The position numbers were made by a program, and so were the translations under genes. The notes beneath the pieces are model-generated. The model searched no databases. It was not told the origin of the DNA and saw only the letters and a program-made list of their open reading frames with translations. 17,772 nt of DNA, taken from positions 1 to 17,772 of the forward strand of contig LT636074.1 of assembly GCA_900128565.1 (NCBI GenBank). Direction: 5' to 3'. Shown piece by piece: positions 1-7,118 of this stretch. The first letter of the stretch is position 1, and the number at the start of each line of letters is the position of its first letter. Origin of the DNA: Stramenopiles sp. TOSAG23-6. Taxonomy: Eukaryota > Sar.

Positions 1-53
1 TACGAAATTTCGTATGAAAAAAAAATTAAATTAGAAATTCATATAAAACATAC
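1..53 (-). repeat. Introner-family intron of the SNM1-like gene, cut by the window start
   Basis: On the minus strand the exon ends at 54 and the intron opens with GTATGTTTTATATGAA, followed by an AT-rich arm and the family palindrome TACGAAATTTCGTA at the window edge. The 5' part closely matches the copies at 8041-8133 and 4191-4280 (subfamily with TATGAATTTCTAATTT). The host frame is interrupted in phase 2. The branch-point-like block and 3' end lie outside the window. Confidence 0.85.
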
Positions 54-466
54 AGCATGCTCCTCGTAAAACGCATATCGCCGGTATGAACTATATTGCC
101 AGTATCCATTTCAAAAATCAATATACAAGCACCTGGGCAATGATTTGCATCAATTGGAGTCACTCTCGCATTTGAAATTTCCACTGTCTCATTAAGATTT
201 AATATCTTTATTCGCTTGGAATCAACTTTAAGCTCCGAGATTACTAAGGATGCAGTAATCGAAGTAGCATAAATACAACAATCTTCTGGAAGCAAATTAA
301 ATTTTTCTCCTTTAAGTCCGTTATAGTGATCACCATGGAAATGCGTAAGAAAGTGTATACATATACCATTCCGTGGCAACTTAGATTCATTGAAACCATC
401 CACGAGAAATCCACCACCTGGTGCTGATGAGCAGTTTACAACATGGCAGCTTCGTGATGAATTCAT
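54..466 (-). CDS. SNM1/DCLRE1-family metallo-beta-lactamase nuclease, N-terminal exon (partial)
   Basis: This is the first exon of a metallo-beta-lactamase/beta-CASP DNA nuclease of the SNM1 family (SNM1A/Pso2, SNM1B/Apollo, Artemis), which trims DNA ends and helps repair interstrand crosslinks in the nucleus. Visible motifs, counted from the ATG at 466, are GGGFLVDGF (17-25), the metal-binding HFHGDH (42-47), DANHCPGA with His109, and HTGDMRF with Asp130. DANHCPGA resembles SNM1A most closely, although RFTRSML is also like Apollo. The exon gives 137 residues plus two bases, then meets an introner. The beta-CASP part lies beyond the window. The ATG at 466 is the first after an in-frame stop, so there is no long N-terminal extension or zinc finger unless further upstream exons exist. 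Family assignment is firm; the paralogue is not. Confidence 0.88.
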
Positions 467-552
467 GGAAGTTGTGTACAATTTAATGGCATCCCCATAT
501 TCAACAATTCATGGAAGTTGTGTACAACTTTATGGCATCCCCACATTCAACA
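461..552. repeat. 46-bp tandem duplication at the start of the SNM1-like gene
   Basis: Two head-to-tail units, 461-506 and 507-552, differ at three positions. The proximal unit contains the SNM1-like start codon (minus-strand ATG at 464-466). The distal unit carries the same ATG at 510-512 but is followed almost at once by an in-frame TGA, giving a three-codon upstream ORF. The duplication therefore left a decoy start in the 5' leader or promoter. Confidence 0.9.
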
Positions 553-1042
553 AACACCGTGTTATTGCAACGCTTTCTTAGTCCTCGAACTCCAGAGGTT
601 GTGTTCGAAAAATTTCTGAATAGGAACACACCGACCGGACACGTGGAAACTTTTTTTTGCTATTTTTTTCGTAGTAACCGTTCGTTGTCAATGAAGAAAT
701 CTACAAAAAGTACAAATATGAAAAATATTGAAGACTATAATGATACAGTGAACACTTGGAATTTACCTTTACGTCGTCGTGATTATTCAATTTATCTTCC
801 AGTTACTATTGTGGCAAATTATTCAACATGGTTTACAATACACTAATGATGATGTGGTGAAAAGAAATAGTCTTCTGATAGAATCATTAAAAATCTTATT
901 TGTAGATGTTTCAAAATAATTTAAAAGTTTATAAAAATAAACTTGGGGATATTACATTTTAACTTATAACACACAAATTCGTTTGGAAAAGAACTGACGG
1001 TACATTTTGTAATTATTTACTGTTAAAAATGTCTTTTCAAAA
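467..1042. other. Long spacer between the SNM1-like gene and the unknown gene
   Basis: This gap holds most of the 46-bp tandem duplication, then about 490 bp of AT-rich sequence with one doubtful plus-strand ORF (691-846). From about 847 to 1042 I see no gene, only T- and A-rich sequence that would contain the 3' region of the minus-strand gene ending at 1043. No introner-like core (palindrome plus CCTAAC) is present here. Confidence 0.6.
691..846 (+). CDS. Possible small protein, unrecognised and doubtful
   Basis: An open frame from ATG 691 to TAA 846 would encode 51 residues; the frame is open upstream to about 511, but that overlaps the SNM1-like leader. It contains a basic, aromatic stretch (RRRDYSIYLP). 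A second open stretch in a shifted frame follows at about 843-918, so the pair could be a frameshifted or spliced small gene. However, the junction has no introner signature, and open stretches of this size occur by chance. I recognise no family. Confidence 0.18.
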   Translation: MKKSTKSTNMKNIEDYNDTVNTWNLPLRRRDYSIYLPVTIVANYSTWFTIH

Positions 1043-2053
1043 TTAGGTGATGACACAATTTGGAACTTCGCATTTTTGACAAATATGATTATCTTTTCTT
1101 TCTTGAAGGTGATGGTAGACAAACTTCTCTATATTATTTCCAGTTTTACTAATTTTTAGTGGTTCATTTTTGACAATGTAAGCTTCTGACTTTTTGTTAT
1201 TTTGAACACCATTTACTTTGTTATTCTGAAGAGAATCAAATTGATCCCCGTTTGTCTTCATTAATATATCACTAGAAATTTGTTTCTCTTCACTTTCAAC
1301 GTTGAGGTTTTTGCTAAAACTTGTTTTTTGTTTTGTTTGAATTGTTGAATTCTGAGAACCCTTACTTTCAACTAACTTCGATGAATGGTCAGATGATGTT
1401 TTTTTTTTAACTGTAGTCATAGAAGTTGTTTTCACTTGTGGAGTTTTTATCGTAGTAGTCTGTTCAAACATCATGGCGAATGGACTTGATTGCTTTGCAC
1501 CGGCATAATTAATATCAAATGCGTTGCAGTCACCAAAGGTATAATCTTCAGGACTTCCGGATACAAGAAGAAACTTTGAAGAGACAGATATAGAAGATAA
1601 ACCTGATTTTTCAACTCGTGTATGATAAACTGCTTTTATGCGCTCTATACACGATCTATAGTCATGCATTGCAGTGTTATAGTCTGCAAAAGCAATTTTT
1701 ACTGGCGCCGGATCAAATCCTTTTGCCAAATACTTTTCTAGATCCGACTTTATTTGTATTACGTCATGCTCAATATCGCTCATTTCAATCATAACTTTTG
1801 ACCCTCTCGATGATATTTCATGCGTATGCCTTTCAGTACCAACTAAAGGCATAAACTTTTCGAGTACTTCCGTATGTGAAACAACTTTAGTTCGAGCTTG
1901 TCGAAGCTGCATCAATGTCCTTGTCCAAATCATTCGCTGACGAAAAGACCTCGGGGAGTGCCCATTGTACATTCTATAGCGTTTCTCTTTTATATTCTTT
2001 TTTTCATTTGATCTTTTTACTTCGTCAGTATGCATTCCTCGCCAAGTAGACAT
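1043..2053 (-). CDS. Unrecognised 336-residue protein, intronless
   Basis: A continuous ORF from ATG 2053 to TGA 1043-1045 encodes 336 residues. The N-terminal third is basic (rich in K and R, with a YNGHSPRSFRQRM segment). Residues of about 55-150 look helical with regularly spaced hydrophobics (EMSDIEHDVIQIKSDLEKYL). The second half is low-complexity, rich in S, T, K and N, and probably disordered. The extreme C-terminus has three cysteines near a histidine (HICQKCEVPNC), too few to call a zinc finger. There is no signal peptide or membrane segment. I do not recognise a family. The gene is divergent from the ATAD5-like gene across 139 bp and, unlike most neighbours, has no introner. The length of the open frame in such AT-rich DNA supports a real gene. 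Confidence 0.72.
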   Translation of the reverse strand: MSTWRGMHTDEVKRSNEKKNIKEKRYRMYNGHSPRSFRQRMIWTRTLMQLRQARTKVVSHTEVLEKFMPLVGTERHTHEISSRGSKVMIEMSDIEHDVIQIKSDLEKYLAKGFDPAPVKIAFADYNTAMHDYRSCIERIKAVYHTRVEKSGLSSISVSSKFLLVSGSPEDYTFGDCNAFDINYAGAKQSSPFAMMFEQTTTIKTPQVKTTSMTTVKKKTSSDHSSKLVESKGSQNSTIQTKQKTSFSKNLNVESEEKQISSDILMKTNGDQFDSLQNNKVNGVQNNKKSEAYIVKNEPLKISKTGNNIEKFVYHHLQERKDNHICQKCEVPNCVIT

Positions 2054-2192
2054 TCGAATAACAAATATGTAATTTCCACTTCAATGTTACTTGTAAAGAT
2101 ATGAAAAACGCGAAGGATCGACAAAAAAAAACCCATAAAATAACGGATAATTTTGGATTTTTCGGTACCAGGTCACCCAGACCCAGGAAAAT
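2054..2192. promoter_or_regulatory. Divergent promoter spacer, unknown gene / ATAD5-like gene
   Basis: The 139-bp spacer lies between two divergent start codons, so it should hold both promoters. It contains an A-run at about 2124-2132 and ends in a mildly GC-richer block with a CCCAGACCCAGG repeat just before the ATAD5-like ATG. No recognisable TATA box or other named element is clear. Confidence 0.45.
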
Positions 2193-5100
2193 ATGAGCAC
2201 AACTCGTTGTCGTATTGGTTTTGAATGTTTTTCAATAGAAGCACTAAAGCGTACGTTTTCATCTAATTTATTTTTTTACTAAGAAAATTTTGTACCTAAC
2301 GATTTCTTTTACTAAAAAGAAGTATTTTTCACAATACATATTTACGCAAAGATAAAGAATTCTTTTTTCTTACACCTGCAGCACAAAAAAAAGTCGTTTT
2401 GGAAGAATGGAATAAACTCAGTGAGATCGATAGGGACATGATCTGTTCAAAAGCCGAAATTTCTCAAACAAAAGAATCAAATATTGTCACAGATGACAAT
2501 GAGTCAACGAAACAGTCACTTAAAAAATTGTCTATGAAGGGAAAGAAAATTAAATGTAAAAATACTTTATCTAAAGGCAAAACAACCACAAACACAAAAA
2601 GTAAATATAAGAAAAGAAAAGGTAGCAGTAATAAAAAAGTGGTGAAAACTGCAAATACCTCTTTAGTGGATCCTCAAATTATTCAAGAAGAAACAAAAGA
2701 TAAAAACAAACAAAGTAATGTTTGTAAAATTACACATGATTCATCTAAATCTATAAATTCTTCAGTCAATGTTATTGATTTAATTGATGTTGACGAAGAT
2801 TGTATAATGATTGATGAAAGTAAAGGAAAAGTGGATATAGTTGTTATCGATGTCAAAACACCAAAAACATTAAAAAAATCAAATAATGTTGCAAATAATA
2901 TTACAAATAATATTACAAATAGAGAAAATAGTGGAAATGGTTCAATTTCTATCGACAAAAATATCTCTCAAAATGATAAAGATTTGATTGAAGAAAACAA
3001 AATTAAATCTATTCCTATGATGTTTCGTACCAAATCACAAAAAAATCAACTTAATATACTACAAAGTCGTCGTTTAGAGCGGGAAAAATATGAAAAATTA
3101 AGAAAATTTGATCAAGCACTGAATCAAAATAAAACTTTAAATCCGTTTTTTGATAGAGAAAAGCGACGTTTAGCAGCAAAAAAATGTCAGAGATCAAATT
3201 CTTTTGGCAGTGAAAAATGTACGTTTTTATCATGGATTTAAATTTTTTTTTTTTTTGGTAGAAAATTCTGTACCTAATGAATTGTTTTTGTGACATATTT
3301 TTCCACAATAAATATATCCCTCCTCAATTTATTCACAAACATTGGAATTTAGTTGAATTTCCGTCCCAAATGTTGGGATTAAAAAATCATGTGTATGGTG
3401 ATAATAAAACTATCTGTGATAAGGATGATGAAACTGTCGTGATTTTCCCCATCAATTATATATGTTTTCATGATGAATTTCAAATTTATCTTTTTTCATA
3501 CGAAATTTTGTACCTAACAAAAAACAATTTGAAATATTTTTTCACAATACATTCTTCTGTCGCGAAGAGTATGTGTGATTGGATTGATAAGAAACCAGAG
3601 AAGAATAATATAGATGAAGTAATTGATATAAACACTCAAGAAAATCTGGATAGCAGTAGTGGCATTTTTTTTTCAACTGCTCTTTTGAATGGGGAAACAA
3701 AAAAATATTTAGGAAAAAAAGTAAATGTTGTAGATATAACTCTTGATGAAAATAATTGTGAAAATAGTAAAGTTTTACATGATAATTGTCACACCGTAAT
3801 GTCTCGAGCATTACCTGCTGCCGTTTCGACATTTATTAAATCGAATAAAGTTCAGAATGCAATCCTTGATATTACTAGAGGTAGAGAATTTAATTCAAAA
3901 TGTAGTACTAATAAAGAGGATAAAGAACAAGATGATGATGATGATGATGATGATATGAAGGAACTGGATGCAGAATATGCAACAACGTTGTCAATGTTTA
4001 CAATGGCTGCAATGCGACGTTTTTCAATGGGTGACGCAAATGTGTGGCATTCAGATTGGAGTCATAAATATCGTCCTAGGTGTACGTTTTCATCATGAAT
4101 GTTTTTACCTAAATTGTTTTTTACTAGAAAATTTCATACCTAACGATTTTTTTGTATGGAAAAAAATGTATATATTTTTTTATAATACATGTACGTTTCA
4201 TATGAATTTCTAATTTAATTTTTTTTCGTACGAAATTTCGTACCTAACGATTTTTTTTTAAATATTTTTTTATAATACATGTGTCGGAGACATTATAGGA
4301 AAACATAATCGAAATGAGGCTGAATCTTTACTTACATGGTTGTACGTTTTCATCATTTCAATTTCGAATGTATTTGTTTTGTACCAAATTTTGTACCTAA
4401 CATTTGTTGTACACCAAAAACCAAATATATCTTTTTACACTAATTGAGGGAATGGAAACAACTTCATTTGGGTCAACGTGGTAGACAAAATGTATCAAAT
4501 AAAAGTAGTTATGGCTCTTATGGTATAAATTTATGGTACGGATTTGATGATGGTGATAGTAGTGACGAATCAGAATTAAGTAATGGTTGTTTACTCACTG
4601 GTCCTACTGGTTGTGGCAAGACTTCATTAGTATATGCATGTGCAGAGATGCTTGGAATTAGAGTTATTGAAGTTCATGCTGGTTGTAAAAGATCTCGCGC
4701 GGATATATGTATGTTTTCCAGTATGAATTTCAAATTTATTTTTGTGTAGTAAAAAATTCTGTACCAAACTTTTTTTTTACTCAAAAAAAAAAAAAAAAAA
4801 ATTCACAATATAGTAAGACTCTTTGGCGAAGCAACGCAATCGCAACGTTTGACTTTAGATTCAAAAAATAAGAATAAAAAAAGTAAACAAAAAACTACAT
4901 GGCATGTACGTTTTTAAAATTGAATTTTGTCTAATTTTGTTTCATGCGAAATTTTGTACCTAACAAAAAGAATTGTATAATTTTGTTTTCCACAATACAT
5001 GTTGCTCGAGATGACGATACACCGAAAAAGATTGCAAAAAGATTGGACGTAAGTGTCAAAGACATTCTACTACTAAATAATGGGAAGTCTGGAACAGAAA

Positions 5101-6904
5101 AATTGTACATGTCTGCTCGTTTATACAAGGGAACGAATGTAAAAGTTCCTGTTGAAAAGCAAAAAAAGAAAAAGAAGAAATCAAAAGCTTCAAAAGCGAG
5201 AGAAAAAGCTCTACAAAGTACGGAAACATCGACTGAAGCAAATTTTAGTATTATTTTATTTGATGAAGTTGATCTCGATTTTGAAGAAGATTTGGGTTTT
5301 ATCGCTGCTCTTCGAAATCTTCTTCGATCTGCAAAGTGTCCAGTTGTTATGACTGCAATTACTAGACCGAACTCTTTGACTGAAAATTCTACTATTGATT
5401 TACGAACTTTACATTTAATACGACCTGATAAATTGGTACAACTTCGCTGGCTTCGTGTAATTTGCCTTGCTGAGGGATTAAATGTAAAAAGTTCAATGTT
5501 ACAAAAACTTCTTGAAAATTCAAGTTTTGATGTGAGACGTTGTTTAAATGAATTACAAATTTGGTTTAATAAATTGCCACCGGTACAAGAAAGTCGTTCC
5601 TCAAGGCATTGTAAAGATGATACTTTATCGATACAATTAAAGATCCCACTTCTTGAGATTTCGTATGGTCAATCTGGATTAGATGATATTCCATCGTATA
5701 GTGGTAGAAGTGCTGTTGAGGGAATGGGGGATTTACGATCTCTATGGTGTTCCGTGTTACCACAATTATGTACTCATTGTAGAATTGCATCTACTGTGGT
5801 GAATATAGAGGGTGGTTTTTATGATACACAAAATTATACATCTACTGATATGAAGTGTTCATTGATGAATCTTAAAAGTAAAAAGAATAGTAATAAGAAG
5901 AAAAAAATTGCCTCGAATGGACGTCGTAGACTTCGAAAAGCATGTGTGTCAAGTTCTGATGATGATTTTGAAGATCCACCAATAGCACAAGATGATAATG
6001 AAGAAAAGATTAAACATTCTGATGATGATTTTGAAGATCCACCAATAGCACAAGATGAGACTATAAATGTCATTAAAAGTGAAAAAGATAAAATAAGACC
6101 ACTTCGTCGTACAACACCTCTGACTGATACGGAACACTTATCTAATGTAGAATTTTCTATTATTTCAAGTGTATCATCATTGACGTCAGATGTCGATGCA
6201 ATAGTATCCTTAAATTCTCTGCAACGTCGGGGGTGGAGCAGTTGTTCTTTAGCAGATTCGCGAGACAGTGAGAGTAGTGAAGATCTGGAAATGTGGCATC
6301 ATTCAAATCTTGCATCAGAAATTTCCGCAGAACTTTTTGCATTGCAAGGTAAAGTGTACAATAATAAAATTTCTAATATTGTAAGCAAAGTCCCAAATGA
6401 AGTAAAAACTTCAGAACCAATTTGCCCTACAGCTGCTCAGAATTATTGCGAATATGCTATACAAGTAGAAAACACTCGAGATAAATTTCGTATACAATGG
6501 GAGGTTATATTAGACCTATCATTCAGAAATGATTATGAAAGATGTTTTGTAGAATCTTTGTCTAAGCGTACGTTTTTATCATGAATTTCAAATTTAGTTT
6601 TTTTTTCGTACGCAATTTTGTACCTAACATTTTTTTTTGATATTTTTTTTACAATACATGTTCTGTAGGTAATAATAATATGTCAGGCGCCGGAGTACTA
6701 CGACTATCACATAAAGGTATCGATGAACTTTCTGGTCTACGGTCAATTTGTGAGTCCTGGCAGTTGAATAGTAAATACATGGCATCTCGTCGTCGAAGTA
6801 AAAGAGCACGTCTTCACTATTTAGTTGATGGTGCCCGAACTTTTCTTACGGATGAAGACGTTGCGACAATTACAAGATCTGGAATATCTAGTGATGCACG
6901 GTAG
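2193..6904 (+). CDS. ATAD5: ATAD5/Elg1-like AAA+ ATPase (PCNA unloader), nine exons
   Basis: Homologue of ATAD5/Elg1, the large subunit of the RFC-like complex that removes PCNA from DNA after replication. Exons: 2193-2250, 2340-3218, 3314-3459, 3553-4081, 4281-4341, 4446-4708, 4814-4905, 5001-6567, 6660-6904, giving 1279 codons in one frame. A basic, disordered N-terminal half contains NPFFDREK. Then come KYRPRCVGDIIG (RFC-box-like), TWLREW, Walker A GPTGCGKTS (about 607-615), FGEATQS, Walker B ILFDEVD (about 759-765), a sensor-1-like VVMTAITRP, and a sensor-2-like FDVRRCLNELQ. A LysM-like block (about 677-727) is inserted between the Walker motifs. The first 60 residues resemble an HMG-box C-terminal helix. 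The C-terminus is acidic, Ser-rich and basic, ending at TAG 6902-6904. Start choice: first ATG, in frame through intron 1. Family call is strong; exact splice points are inferred from frame. Confidence 0.9.
2251..2339 (+). repeat. Introner-family intron 1 of the ATAD5-like gene
   Basis: 89 bp, opening GTACGTTTTC, with TTTTGTACCTAACG as branch-point-like core and ending CACAATACAT. Excision joins AAG-C to AT-TTA and gives an uninterrupted frame into FFLTPAAQKKVV. A CAG at 2379-2381 would also keep frame but would discard that well-formed protein segment. Confidence 0.82.
2892..2920 (+). repeat. 12-bp tandem repeat within the ATAD5-like exon 2
   Basis: The unit CAAATAATATTA occurs about 2.4 times and encodes an Asn/Ile/Thr-rich stretch in the disordered N-terminal half. 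The reading frame is kept because the unit is a multiple of three. Confidence 0.85.
3219..3313 (+). repeat. Introner-family intron 2 of the ATAD5-like gene
   Basis: 95 bp, opening GTACGTTTTTATCATG. The core is TTCTGTACCTAATG, a diverged form of the usual CCTAAC, and the end is CACAATAAAT. Excision in phase 1 joins GSEK to YIPPQF. No AG occurs for a long way downstream in a usable frame, so a non-AG 3' end is needed here. Confidence 0.82.
3460..3552 (+). repeat. Introner-family intron 3 of the ATAD5-like gene, with AT instead of GT at the 5' end
   Basis: 93 bp, aligned to the family along its whole length but opening ATATGTTTTC where other copies have GTACGTTTTC or GTATGTTTTC. It ends CACAATACAT. 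The length is a multiple of three and the host frame has no stop through it, so retention would add 31 codons. Excision joins FPINY to SSVAKS. Confidence 0.75.
3931..3954 (+). repeat. GAT trinucleotide run, eight units
   Basis: Eight perfect GAT units encode a poly-Asp tract in exon 4 of the ATAD5-like gene, upstream of the AAA+ domain. Confidence 0.95.
4082..4280 (+). repeat. Double introner: two family copies head to tail (ATAD5-like intron 4)
   Basis: The intron is about twice the usual size because it contains two complete copies, 4082-4190 and 4191-4280, with no base between them. Each opens GTACGTTT and each ends TATAATACAT. The first has the A-type arm (CATCATGAAT), the second the TATGAATTTCTAATTT arm. 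Removing the whole block restores KYRPRCVGDIIG in frame, with the family's usual spacing between KYRP and IIG. Removing only one copy would leave the other in the message. Confidence 0.88.
4342..4445 (+). repeat. Introner-family intron 5 of the ATAD5-like gene
   Basis: 104 bp, opening GTACGTTTTCATCATT, with core AAATTTTGTACCTAACA and a diverged 3' end TTACACTAATT. Excision joins TW-L-REW, matching the conserved SWLKDW-type segment of ATAD5. Because of a shared T, the boundary could equally be 4341-4444, which would end in AT. Confidence 0.8.
4709..4813 (+). repeat. Introner-family intron 6 of the ATAD5-like gene, ending in AG
   Basis: 105 bp, opening GTATGTTTTCCAGTATG, with core TTCTGTACCAAAC (branch-point block altered) and an A-run of 19 near the 3' end. 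It ends CACAATATAG, the only copy here whose predicted 3' end is the canonical AG. Excision in phase 1 gives DILRLFGEATQS, in frame. Confidence 0.8.
4906..5000 (+). repeat. Introner-family intron 7 of the ATAD5-like gene
   Basis: 95 bp, opening GTACGTTTTTAAAATTG, with core GAAATTTTGTACCTAACA and end CACAATACAT. Phase 0 excision joins TTWH to VARDDDTP. The intron lies exactly at the upstream edge of the LysM-like block. Confidence 0.85.
5954..6058 (+). repeat. In-frame 42-bp perfect repeat, 63-bp period
   Basis: Identical 42-base units lie at 5954-5995 and 6017-6058 in exon 8 of the ATAD5-like gene. They encode two copies of SDDDFEDPPIAQD. The 63-bp spacing keeps frame. Perfect identity suggests a recent duplication or strong constraint on an acidic motif. 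Confidence 0.93.
6568..6659 (+). repeat. Introner-family intron 8 of the ATAD5-like gene
   Basis: 92 bp, opening GTACGTTTTTATCATG, with TTCGTACGCAATTTTGTACC and CCTAACA core, ending TTTACAATACAT. Phase 1 excision joins SLSK-R to SVGNNN. A TAG at 6666-6668 would also keep frame (nine bases shorter exon), so this junction alone cannot decide the 3' site. Confidence 0.83.
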
Positions 6905-7118
6905 TAAAATTAAGGTGAATTAATTGGTCACTTGAGTGTTTGTTATCATGATATATCAAAGATAATAAATGGGTATTCATATGATGTATATACATTTGAA
7001 AAGTTGTTTTTTATTACTAGAAACTGCATATGAAAAAAGTGGATACTAGAGAGAGAGAGAGATAAAATGTTTTTTTTTTTATTTTCTTACAAAAAGGGGT
7101 TCAAAAACATCTCAAATG
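6905..7118. other. Convergent spacer with shared 3' ends (ATAD5-like / USP-like)
   Basis: The two genes end towards each other across 214 bp. AATAAA at 6964-6969 lies about 60 bases after the ATAD5-like stop and is a plausible polyadenylation signal. A GA microsatellite (about 7048-7062) and a T-run follow. No gene is visible. Confidence 0.5.

Noticed and set aside
2340-2381. Canonical CAG acceptor at 2379-2381 for intron 1, TAG at 6666-6668 for intron 8, and CAG ending at 8449 (minus) for USP intron 5.
   Set aside because: Each keeps frame, but similar in-frame AGs are missing for most other copies, and using them discards plausible protein. Kept only as alternatives for those three junctions.
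4342-4445. A U12-type (AT-AC) intron explanation for the non-AG ends.
   Set aside because: The donors read GTACGT or GTATGT and lack the ATATCC/GTATCC U12 consensus. Ending at ...ATAC would need two more bases in each downstream exon and breaks frame unless the donor also shifts off its conserved GT.
5834-6137. Open frames on the opposite strand of the ATAD5-like exon 8, and similar ones opposite the USP and CC2D2A exons.
   Set aside because: They mirror biased codon use on the coding strand, show no recognisable domain, and overlap well-supported conserved exons.
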